From NCBI GenBank assembly GCA_030151845.1, contig JASLCM010000038.1, positions 1 through 8,731 on the forward strand: a DNA stretch of 8,731 bases. The letters are read 5' to 3'. Positions 1 through 6,459 of the stretch are shown piece after piece. This DNA is from Bacteroides sp. (GTDB lineage: Bacteria > Bacteroidota > Bacteroidia > Bacteroidales > Bacteroidaceae). The number at the start of each line of letters is the position of its first letter. Position 1 is the stretch's first letter. The notes beneath the pieces are model-generated. The model saw only the letters and a list, made by a program, of their open reading frames with translations. It was not told the origin of the DNA and ran no database searches. A program made the translations under genes and the position numbers.

Positions 1-728
1 AACAGGCTAAAGCTGCTCAAGATGCAGCTCAAGCCCAAAATGAAAAAGCAATCAAAGGTGCTCGTGAAGAACAGATACAAACAGCTTATGAACTTTGGCA
101 AAAGTCGAAAGCTGGTGTTGAAATAATGCAAAAATCTTATCAGAGGCTTCAAAACCTATACGATAAAGGGGTTATTCCTGCACAGAAACTAGACGAAATT
201 ATAGCCAAGAGAGATGCTGCTATAGCTACCGAAAAGGCTGCAAAAGCACAATATACCATGGCTAAAAATGGTGCAGAACGAGAAGATAAGATGGCTGCGA
301 AAGCACTTGTTGATAGAGCTAAAGGTGCTGTAGCCGAAGTTGAGTCATACCTTCATGAAACCTACCTTATAGCTCAAACACCCGGTGAAGTTTCTGAAAT
401 CTTCCCTAAAGTTGGCGAGTTAGTAGGCACAGGTGCTCCTATTATGAATGTAGCTGTTTTAGAAGATATGTGGCTAACTTTTAACGTACGAGAGGACTTA
501 CTCAACAGCGTGGAAATAGGTGAGGAACTTACTGTCTTTGCTCCTGCTCTAAATAACAAAGAGTTTCGTGTAAAGATTTACTTCATGAAGGACTTAGGTA
601 CTTATGCAGCTTGGAAAGCTACAAAAACAATGGGACAGTTTGATATGAAAACATTCGAAGTTAGAGCACTTCCTATGGATCGAGTAAAGGGGTTACGCCC
701 AGGAATGACTGTTGTATTAAAAAGATAA
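1..728 (+). CDS. HlyD/YbhG-family periplasmic adaptor protein, 5' end missing
   Basis: This is the C-terminal part of a membrane-fusion (periplasmic adaptor) protein that would link an inner-membrane exporter to an outer-membrane TolC-type channel. The frame is open from base 3, giving 241 visible residues. The ATG at 126 is internal, since the 41 codons before it continue the same Ala/Gln/Lys/Glu-rich helix. Visible residues 1 to about 118 look like the alpha-helical coiled-coil hairpin. Residues about 120-153 (AQTPGEVSEIFPKVGELV and following) are the second half of the lipoyl-like domain, and the rest is a beta-barrel ending in the family hallmark LRPGMTVVLKR. The signal peptide or membrane anchor and the first lipoyl half lie outside the window. 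The stop is 10 bases before the first permease, so the three genes are probably one transcript. The family call is firm; the transported substrate cannot be told. Confidence 0.9.
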   Translation, partial: QAKAAQDAAQAQNEKAIKGAREEQIQTAYELWQKSKAGVEIMQKSYQRLQNLYDKGVIPAQKLDEIIAKRDAAIATEKAAKAQYTMAKNGAEREDKMAAKALVDRAKGAVAEVESYLHETYLIAQTPGEVSEIFPKVGELVGTGAPIMNVAVLEDMWLTFNVREDLLNSVEIGEELTVFAPALNNKEFRVKIYFMKDLGTYAAWKATKTMGQFDMKTFEVRALPMDRVKGLRPGMTVVLKR

Positions 729-738
729 GAAAGCGATT

Positions 739-1920
739 ATGAATGGAGTTCAAAAGAAAGATAGACCACTCGTTGAAGTGATGCGTCGAGAAGTTAAAAG
801 GTTAACCTCTCGCCCGCTATACCTCTTCTGTATGGTTATAGCTCCACTTTTTTGCTACATCTTCTTTACCTCTTTAATGGCAGAGGGATTACCAACTAAC
901 CTGCCCATTGGAGCGGTAGATTTAGATCAAACAAGTGCATCTAGAAAAATATTGAGAAATCTGGATGCCATGGGACAATCACAAATCATAGCACGTTATG
1001 AGACAATGGATGAGGGACGGGAGGCGGTTCAAAAAGGAGATATTTATGGATTCTTTTATATTCCAAAAGGCCTATCTTCGGATGCACAGTCGTTTCAGCA
1101 ACCAACCATCTCGTTTTACACCAATAATGCCTACCTCATAGCAGGATCTCTTCTATTTAAGGATATGAAGATGATGGGAGAGCTAGCTGCGGGTGGAGCT
1201 TCGCGCTCTATCCTTTATGCCAAAGGGGCAACAGAGAAGCAAGCCATGGCTTTTTTACAGCCCATTAAAATAGATACTCACCCCATTAGTAACCCTTGGT
1301 TAAACTACTCTGTTTACCTAAGTAACACCTTGGTTCCTGGTGTTTTAATGCTAATGATTCTAATGGTTACTGTCTTCTCTATCGGAGTAGAGATTAAAGA
1401 AAAAAGCTCAAGAGAGTGGTTACACCTCAGTAAGGATTCCATAGGAGTTGCAATAATAGGGAAAATACTACCCCAAACCATCGTATTTTTCATCATGGGG
1501 GCTCTATATAATAGTTATCTATATGGTTATCTTCACTTCCCATGTAATAGTGGAATAGTGCCTATGTTATTAGCTACTCTTTGCCTTATTCTAGCTTCTC
1601 AATGCCTAGGTATTTTTATGATTGGACTTTTTCCTTCTTTGAGGTTAGGATTAAGTTTTGCCTCATTATGGGGAGTTGTCTCTTTTTCCATCACTGGGTT
1701 TTCCTTTCCAGTTATGGCTATGCACCCAAGCTTACAAGCCATAGCCAACCTCTTTCCACTTAGGCATTATTTTCTTATTTACGTAGACCAAGCCTTAAAT
1801 GGATATAACATGGTTTACTCCTGGCAAAATTATGTAGCACTTTTACTTTTCATGTTACTTCCCTTCCTCGTTTTAAATAGACTGAAGGAGGCATTACTCT
1901 ATTATAAATATATGCCATAA
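739..1920 (+). CDS. ABC-2 type transporter permease (first of a pair)
   Basis: This is an inner-membrane permease of the ABC-2 / YhhJ-YbhS-YbhR type, 393 residues, a normal length for the family. By eye it has one membrane segment near residues 27-47, a large extracytoplasmic domain of about 145 residues, and five further segments near 195-217, 236-258, 275-297, 303-325 and 363-380. The stretch GFSFPVMAMHP (about 320-330), followed by a second Pro before the last helix (NLFPLRHY), is typical of ABC-2 permeases. There is no Walker A, signature or Walker B motif, so it cannot hydrolyse ATP itself. The ATG lies 10 bases after the adaptor gene without a strong Shine-Dalgarno, as is usual in Bacteroidota. 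Its stop codon shares a base with the start of the next permease. It probably forms a heterodimer with that protein. Substrate unknown. Confidence 0.92.
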   Translation: MNGVQKKDRPLVEVMRREVKRLTSRPLYLFCMVIAPLFCYIFFTSLMAEGLPTNLPIGAVDLDQTSASRKILRNLDAMGQSQIIARYETMDEGREAVQKGDIYGFFYIPKGLSSDAQSFQQPTISFYTNNAYLIAGSLLFKDMKMMGELAAGGASRSILYAKGATEKQAMAFLQPIKIDTHPISNPWLNYSVYLSNTLVPGVLMLMILMVTVFSIGVEIKEKSSREWLHLSKDSIGVAIIGKILPQTIVFFIMGALYNSYLYGYLHFPCNSGIVPMLLATLCLILASQCLGIFMIGLFPSLRLGLSFASLWGVVSFSITGFSFPVMAMHPSLQAIANLFPLRHYFLIYVDQALNGYNMVYSWQNYVALLLFMLLPFLVLNRLKEALLYYKYMP

Positions 1921-3161
1921 TGAATAAGCATTCACTCATATATAAGATAAAACAAGGATTTAACGACCTCTTCTTCATTTGGAGACAAGAGTTTAAAGAT
2001 GTCTTTAAGGATCAAGGCGTGATAACATTCTTTCTGTTGCTTCCTCTTGGATATCCCCTTCTCTATGGCTTTATTTACGACAATGAGGTAGTAAGAGAAG
2101 TGCCAACAGCTGTTGTAGACCACTCCAACTCAAAATTAAGTAGAGAGTTTATAAGAAAAGTAGATGGTACTCCCGATGTTGATATCGTAGCTTACTGTGC
2201 TGACATGGAAGAGGCTAAAGAACTGCTTAAGCGAAAGAAAATATATGGTATCATGTATTTTCCATCCGATTTTAGTGCCAAACTAAACACTGGAGAACAA
2301 ACCGAAGTTAGCCTCTTCTGTGATATGAGTGGACTTCTATACTATAAAGCATTACTCATAGCCAATACAGCCGTATCTCTAGATATCAATAAAAATATAA
2401 AGATAACACGGTTGGGAAATACAACTCACCGAGAGGACCTAGTAAGCACATACCCTATAGAATATCAAGATGTAGCATTGTTCAACCCCACCAATGGGTT
2501 TGCTGCTTTTCTAATTCCAGCGGTATTAATCTTAGTGATTCAACAATCTCTCCTACTTGGAATAGGCTTAGCTGTAGGTACTGCTAGGGAAAAAAACAGA
2601 TTCAAGGATTTAGTTCCTATTAATAAACATTACAATGGAACCTTACGAATTGTTCTAGGAAAAGGGCTATGTTATTTTATGATCTACGCCTTGATTTCTA
2701 TTTATGTTCTATGTGTTGTACCTCGAATTTTCAACCTAAACCAAATAGGGATGCCACAAGATTTACTTCTGTTTGTTCTTCCCTACTTAGCAGCATGTAT
2801 CTTTTTTGCCATGACTGCTTCAATTGCCATACGCAATAGGGAGACACCTATGCTTATCTTTGTTTTCAGCTCTATCCCTTTACTCTTCATTTCTGGCATT
2901 TCATGGCCTGGAGCAGCTGTTCCTGATTTTTGGAAAACCATCTCTTACATTTTTCCTTCAACCTTTGGAATTAATGGTTTTGTACGCATCAATAATATGG
3001 GAGCTACTTTGCATGAAGTTAAGTTGGAGTATCAGGCGCTTTGGCTTCAAGCAGGATTCTATTTTATTACAACTTGTTTAGTCTATAGGTGGCAAATAAT
3101 AGCCAGTAGAAAACATGCCATTGATAGGTATTTTGAGCTCAAGAAAAAAAGAGCAAAATGA
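1920..3161 (+). CDS. ABC-2 type transporter permease (second of a pair)
   Basis: This is the partner permease, 413 residues, with the same layout as the gene before it: a cytoplasmic N-terminus, a membrane segment near residues 35-53, an extracytoplasmic domain to about 190, and five segments near 195-220, 245-267, 281-304, 309-327 and 372-389. SGISWPGAAVP (325-335) and the following IFPSTFGINGF match the conserved C-terminal ABC-2 motif. The N-terminal domains of both permeases share the pattern of a short strand ending in AVVD or GAVD, then YGxxYxP, so they look like ancient duplicates that have diverged. The ATG overlaps the preceding stop (TAATG), suggesting translational coupling and equal amounts of the two subunits. 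The C-terminus is very basic (ELKKKRAK). The operon ends four bases before a strong palindromic terminator, so no ATPase follows. Substrate unknown. Confidence 0.92.
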   Translation: MNKHSLIYKIKQGFNDLFFIWRQEFKDVFKDQGVITFFLLLPLGYPLLYGFIYDNEVVREVPTAVVDHSNSKLSREFIRKVDGTPDVDIVAYCADMEEAKELLKRKKIYGIMYFPSDFSAKLNTGEQTEVSLFCDMSGLLYYKALLIANTAVSLDINKNIKITRLGNTTHREDLVSTYPIEYQDVALFNPTNGFAAFLIPAVLILVIQQSLLLGIGLAVGTAREKNRFKDLVPINKHYNGTLRIVLGKGLCYFMIYALISIYVLCVVPRIFNLNQIGMPQDLLLFVLPYLAACIFFAMTASIAIRNRETPMLIFVFSSIPLLFISGISWPGAAVPDFWKTISYIFPSTFGINGFVRINNMGATLHEVKLEYQALWLQAGFYFITTCLVYRWQIIASRKHAIDRYFELKKKRAK

Positions 3162-3164
3162 TAT

Positions 3165-3200
3165 AATTAAAAAGGGAGGTTTAAACCTCCCTTTTTAATT
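3165..3200. terminator. Bidirectional Rho-independent terminator, perfect 36-bp palindrome
   Basis: The sequence is a perfect inverted repeat centred between 3182 and 3183. Its core is GGGAGG-TTTAAA-CCTCCC flanked by A5 on the left and T5 on the right, with AATT at each end. Read on either strand it gives a GC-rich stem followed by a U-rich tract, so it can terminate both the permease operon arriving from the left and the mrp unit arriving from the right. Its last base is also the first base of the mrp stop codon complement (3200-3202). Confidence 0.93.
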
Positions 3201-4309
3201 TATCTCTGTGTAATTTCAACAATCTTAGTTGGATCTTTTTCCCGGTTTCTCTTATCTACTTGTTCAACGAGCTCTACAGCAAGTTGAGCGAAAGATTGCC
3301 CAGTAATAGTATCCTCTTTAAGAGCTACAGGTGATCCTTGATCTCCACCCTCACGTATACTTTGAACCAAAGGAATCTGTCCCAGTAGCGGTATGTTCGC
3401 CTCCTTTGCTAGCTTCTTAGCTCCATCTTTTCCAAAAATATAGTATTTATTTTCAGGAAGTTCGGCAGGAGTAAACCAAGCCATGTTTTCTACAAGTCCT
3501 AAAATAGGTACAGCAACCTTGTCGTTAGTAAACATATTAATTCCCTTTCGAGCATCAGCTAGTGCCACTTCCTGCGGAGTACTAACAACTACAACTCCTG
3601 TTAAAGCTAATGTTTGAACAATCGTGAGGTGAATGTCACTTGTCCCTGGAGGTAGGTCTATTAGTAAGTAATCTAAATCTCCCCAGTTGGCATCTCCTAT
3701 TAATTGCTTCAGAGCATTACTAGCCATCCCACCACGCCAAAGTGTAGCCTGATCTGGGTCAACAAAAAAGCCAATAGAGAGCAATTTAACATTGTATTTA
3801 CTGATTGGTGCTATCAGTTCACGCCCACCTACTTCCACTAGGATAGGACGTGCATCTTCAACCTGGAACATCTTGGGTATTGAAGGTCCAAAAATATCGG
3901 CATCCAACAGACCTACTTGATAACCTTGTTTAGCCAATGCTACAGCTAAGTTTGCTGATACGGTCGATTTTCCAACACCTCCTTTTCCTGAGGAGATTCC
4001 TATTACATTCTTTACTTGTGGAAGGAGTTTTCCCACCTCAGGTCTTGCCTCTTTTATAGTTCGCACTGAGATGTTACCCTTAATATCCACCTCTTCACTA
4101 ACAAAGGTCAGAATAGCAGTCTCTGCTGCCTTTACTACCGATTTAATAAACGGATCTGTCGGCTTCTCAAAAAGCAGAGAAAAGGAAACTTTCATTCCTT
4201 CGATTCGAATATTATCTTCAACCATTCCAGCCTCAACTAAATTCTTACCTGTTCCTGGATAACGAACTGTTTTTAACGCATCTAAAATTAACTTAGGATA
4301 TAGTGTCAT
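3200..4309 (-). CDS. mrp: Mrp/NBP35-family P-loop ATPase (ApbC-like), cysteine-free
   Basis: This is a 369-residue cytoplasmic ATPase of the Mrp/ApbC/NBP35 group, a family of Fe-S cluster carriers. Residues 1 to about 90 form the MIP18/DUF59 domain. The nucleotide-binding domain follows: deviant Walker A GKGGVGKST at 108-116, LLDADIFGPS at 134-143, the WRGGM region at 191-195, and IDLPPGTSD at 217-225. In the best-studied members the segment after ENM carries a CxxC that bridges an Fe-S cluster between two subunits. Here it reads ENMAWFTPAELPENKYY (274-290), and the whole protein contains no cysteine. As I recall, Bacteroidota homologues share this TPAELPENKYY version, so it is probably lineage-typical rather than damage. 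The start is well placed, 11 bases after trmB, so the two are probably cotranscribed. Family is certain; a classical Fe-S carrier role is uncertain for this form. Confidence 0.95.
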   Translation of the reverse strand: MTLYPKLILDALKTVRYPGTGKNLVEAGMVEDNIRIEGMKVSFSLLFEKPTDPFIKSVVKAAETAILTFVSEEVDIKGNISVRTIKEARPEVGKLLPQVKNVIGISSGKGGVGKSTVSANLAVALAKQGYQVGLLDADIFGPSIPKMFQVEDARPILVEVGGRELIAPISKYNVKLLSIGFFVDPDQATLWRGGMASNALKQLIGDANWGDLDYLLIDLPPGTSDIHLTIVQTLALTGVVVVSTPQEVALADARKGINMFTNDKVAVPILGLVENMAWFTPAELPENKYYIFGKDGAKKLAKEANIPLLGQIPLVQSIREGGDQGSPVALKEDTITGQSFAQLAVELVEQVDKRNREKDPTKIVEITQR

Positions 4310-4320
4310 TCTATTTATTA

Positions 4321-5079
4321 TTATTTACTTGTTTCCAAACCGCTACGCTTACTACGGTTGTAGCTACGGTAGGAATCCAATTCTATTTCAACATCTGGTT
4401 CTTTTAAGTCCCCTTCTTGGGGCAATTGAAATTTAATATATTTTATCGTGAGTCCTCGATCTAGCCATTGCTGTTCATAATAGGTTTTAATCCCTAAAAT
4501 CTCATCAATTAAATTAGAGTGATATAAATCTTCTGTTTCAAAAAGAATGGGCAATTCATTATTCTTTAACATATACATGGTGTATGTATACATAAAATTA
4601 CTGTCTGTTTTAACATGTATCACCCCTTTGTCCTTTAAGAACTTACGATATCTCTCCATAAAATAAGTAGAGGTAAGTCTTTTTGTCGCTTTTTTCATTT
4701 GTGGATCTGAAAAAGTTAGCCATATTTCATGAACCTCATTCTCTTCAAAAAAACGATCAATAATTTCAATTTGTGTGCGCAAAAAGGCCACATTTGGTAA
4801 CTCCTCTTTTAAGGCTTCTGTTGCACCACTCCACATTCGGGCACCTTTAATATCTACACCTATAAAGTTTTTATTGGGAAACATCTTTCCTAATCCAACG
4901 GTATATTCTCCGCGTCCGCACCCCAGTTCCAAGACAATAGGGTTATCGTTCTTAAAATACGCTTTATTCCACTTTCCTTTCATCTCAAAAGGAGTTTCAT
5001 CTGCTACCCGAAAAGGGTGTTCAAAAACATTGGGATATCTTGCCATATCGGCAAACTTCTCTAGTTTACTCTTTGCCAT
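4321..5079 (-). CDS. trmB: tRNA (guanine-N7-)-methyltransferase
   Basis: This 252-residue enzyme methylates N7 of guanosine 46 in the variable loop of tRNAs, using S-adenosylmethionine. The SAM-binding motif is LELGCGRGEYTVGLG (50-64), followed by FIGVDIKGARMW (72-83), which supplies the acidic residue for the ribose. The family's FPDPWPKKRH motif appears here as LTFSDPQMKKATKRL (121-135), and VIHVKTD (153-159) is the later substrate-binding segment. The C-terminus ends in RSYNRSKRSGLETSK. These variants match what I know of Bacteroidales TrmB, so I do not read them as defects. The gene is first in a likely two-gene unit with mrp. The 97 bases upstream hold a hairpin after ilvE and a short dyad, but no clear promoter consensus, so transcription might also enter from ilvE. 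Confidence 0.95.
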   Translation of the reverse strand: MAKSKLEKFADMARYPNVFEHPFRVADETPFEMKGKWNKAYFKNDNPIVLELGCGRGEYTVGLGKMFPNKNFIGVDIKGARMWSGATEALKEELPNVAFLRTQIEIIDRFFEENEVHEIWLTFSDPQMKKATKRLTSTYFMERYRKFLKDKGVIHVKTDSNFMYTYTMYMLKNNELPILFETEDLYHSNLIDEILGIKTYYEQQWLDRGLTIKYIKFQLPQEGDLKEPDVEIELDSYRSYNRSKRSGLETSK

Positions 5080-5096
5080 TCTTATAAGCTAGTATC

Positions 5097-5111
5097 ACTC
5101 TATAATAGAGT
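5097..5111. promoter_or_regulatory. 15-base perfect dyad upstream of trmB, function unknown
   Basis: ACTCTAT and ATAGAGT form a perfect 7-bp inverted repeat around a single central base, 17 bases before the trmB ATG. It is too short and AT-rich to be a terminator and has no U tract. It could be an operator or a small leader hairpin, or it could be chance. No regulator is encoded in the window. Confidence 0.25.
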
Positions 5112-5139
5112 TTTCAATTCGATTTTATTACTAAGAAAT

Positions 5140-5162
5140 AGGGAAAGCATTAAGCCCTCCCT
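5140..5162 (-). terminator. Possible weak terminator hairpin after ilvE
   Basis: On the minus-strand transcript AGGGAGGGC pairs with GCUUUCCCU across a UUAAU loop: nine pairs, three of them G-U. The hairpin begins 14 bases beyond the ilvE stop and is followed by AUUUCUUAG, a poor U tract. It could end or attenuate the protease-xseA-xseB-ilvE unit before trmB. The G-U pairs make it weaker than the palindrome at 3165-3200. Confidence 0.5.
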
Positions 5163-5176
5163 TTCTATCTCTTTAT

Positions 5177-6196
5177 TTACTCAATAATGGTAATCCAACC
5201 AAACTTATCCGGTTCATCACCATATTGTATAGCACGCAGTCTGTTGTACAGCTTTGTACTTATGGGCCCTGCCTGGCCATCTTTACTTATTTGATAAGAC
5301 TTATTTTCATCCAGGTCATCAACACGATCTACTGGGCTTATTACCGCAGCTGTTCCACAGGCACCTGCCTCATCAAATGTCGCCAATTCTTCAACCAGAA
5401 CAGGCCTTCTTTCTACCGTCATCCCCATATCTTCAGCTAGAGTCATCAAGCTCCTATTGGTCACGGAGGCTAGGATTGAATCCGACTTCGGAGTTATATA
5501 AGTATTTCCTCGTATTCCAAAAAAGTTGGCTGGGCCGCATTCATCAAGGTATTTTTTCTCTTTGGCATCTAAATAAAGTACAGCCGAGTAACCTTTAGAC
5601 TTAGCCTCTTCACCAGCTCCTAAACTCGCTGCATAATTTCCACCAATTTTCCAGCGTCCGGTTCCTAAAGGTGCTACTCGGTCATGATGTCTCATAATTG
5701 CATAAGAGGTAGGTTTAAAGCCCTCTTTGAAGTAGGGTCCTACAGGAGAGACAAATACAACAAAAAGATATTCGGATGCAGGCTTCACTCCTACTTGTGC
5801 TGAGGTTCCTATAAGAAGTGGACGAATATAAAGGGAAGCACCGCTTTCATAAGGTGGTACAAAGTCTTTATTTAGTTGTACAACTTTCTTTATGGATTCA
5901 ATGTAACGCTCAACGGGTAAAACTGCCATTTTTATCCCTTCACAAGACTCTTGCAACCGCTTAGCATTCTCTTCCATACGAAAAACTCTCACTTTTCCAT
6001 CCTTGCCTCTAAAAGCTTTCATCCCTTCAAAGGCCTCCTGACCATAATGCAAACAGGTCGCTGCCATATGAATATTTAGGTATGGGTTATCACTAACTTC
6101 CATTTCTCCCCACTTACCATCTTTGTAAGCGATTCGCACATTATAGTCTGTTGGAACATATCCAAAAGACAGGTTTGCCCAATCTAGCTCTTTCAT
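5177..6196 (-). CDS. ilvE: Branched-chain amino acid aminotransferase
   Basis: This is a fold-type IV PLP enzyme of 339 residues. It catalyses the last step of leucine, isoleucine and valine synthesis, and the first step of their breakdown, with 2-oxoglutarate/glutamate as partner. The length and the HYGQEAFEGMKAFRG segment (50-64) point to the larger BCAT form shared with eukaryotes rather than the roughly 300-residue E. coli type. The PLP-binding lysine is K183 in GRWKIGGNYAASLGA. E219 in LDECGPANFF should contact the pyridine nitrogen, and GTAAVISPV (281-289) forms the phosphate-binding part near the C-terminus. The start gives a complete N-terminus (MKELDWANLSFGY). It lies 41 bases after xseB, with a possible -7 promoter element in the gap, so it may be read both from the upstream operon and from its own promoter. 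Confidence 0.96.
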   Translation of the reverse strand: MKELDWANLSFGYVPTDYNVRIAYKDGKWGEMEVSDNPYLNIHMAATCLHYGQEAFEGMKAFRGKDGKVRVFRMEENAKRLQESCEGIKMAVLPVERYIESIKKVVQLNKDFVPPYESGASLYIRPLLIGTSAQVGVKPASEYLFVVFVSPVGPYFKEGFKPTSYAIMRHHDRVAPLGTGRWKIGGNYAASLGAGEEAKSKGYSAVLYLDAKEKKYLDECGPANFFGIRGNTYITPKSDSILASVTNRSLMTLAEDMGMTVERRPVLVEELATFDEAGACGTAAVISPVDRVDDLDENKSYQISKDGQAGPISTKLYNRLRAIQYGDEPDKFGWITIIE

Positions 6197-6225
6197 ATCT
6201 CCTATTGTTTAATTTCTGATTAAAA

Positions 6226-6233
6226 CAAAAATA
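6226..6233 (-). promoter_or_regulatory. Candidate Bacteroides-type -7 promoter element for ilvE
   Basis: Read on the minus strand, this is TATTTTTG, a full match to the Bacteroidota -7 consensus TAnnTTTG, and it lies 29 bases before the ilvE ATG. There is no TTG at the expected -33 distance. The region is very T-rich, so a chance match is quite possible. Confidence 0.3.
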
Positions 6234-6237
6234 ACTT

Positions 6238-6459
6238 TTATTCTTCAGATAACTCTGATTCTTTTCTTATTTTTTCTATTTCCTCAGAGGTACTCAACAG
6301 TTTTTTATTACAAAATGAAACAAGCTCATTGGCCTCTTTTAAAAGCTCACTTAACTCATCAATATCTAACTGATCACTATCTAGCAAAGAAATAATCTCC
6401 TCTAAGCGATCCACAGATTTTTTATAACTCTTTTTTTCCATTTTTTCTTTGAATTTCAT
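6238..6459 (-). CDS. xseB: Exodeoxyribonuclease VII small subunit
   Basis: This 73-residue, highly charged, all-helical protein is the small subunit of exonuclease VII. Several copies bind each XseA to form the enzyme that degrades single-stranded DNA. The YKKSVDRLEEIISLLDSDQLDIDEL stretch (about 12-36) matches the family pattern of a helix ending in LEEIxxxLE, a short turn and a second helix. The ATG at 6459 overlaps the end of xseA by 38 bases. A second in-frame ATG at 6441 (residue 7, MEKKSYKK) would still overlap by 20 bases and gives a length nearer to typical XseB, so the true start is undecided. The overlap with xseA suggests translational coupling of the two subunits. Confidence 0.9.
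   Translation of the reverse strand: MKFKEKMEKKSYKKSVDRLEEIISLLDSDQLDIDELSELLKEANELVSFCNKKLLSTSEEIEKIRKESELSEE

Noticed and set aside
126..728. The ATG at 126 as the start of the adaptor gene
   Set aside because: The frame is open back to base 3 and the added codons continue the same coiled-coil composition. A 200-residue adaptor would lack its first lipoyl half.
4321..5079. TrmB with altered PDPW motif as a degenerate or new enzyme
   Set aside because: The SDPQMKKATKRL form is what I expect for Bacteroidales TrmB, and the SAM-binding motifs are intact.
4775..5092. 105-codon plus-strand open frame opposite trmB
   Set aside because: It lies wholly antisense to a well-recognised gene, and its translation is low-complexity Ser/Pro/Phe with no family resemblance.
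5254..5598. 114-codon plus-strand open frame opposite ilvE
   Set aside because: It is antisense to a fully conserved aminotransferase, and its His/Leu/Ser-rich translation matches nothing I recognise.
6208..6224. TTTAAT...ATTAAA inverted repeat before ilvE
   Set aside because: The six-pair arms contain only A and T in an AT-rich gap. It is too weak for a terminator and likely to arise by chance.
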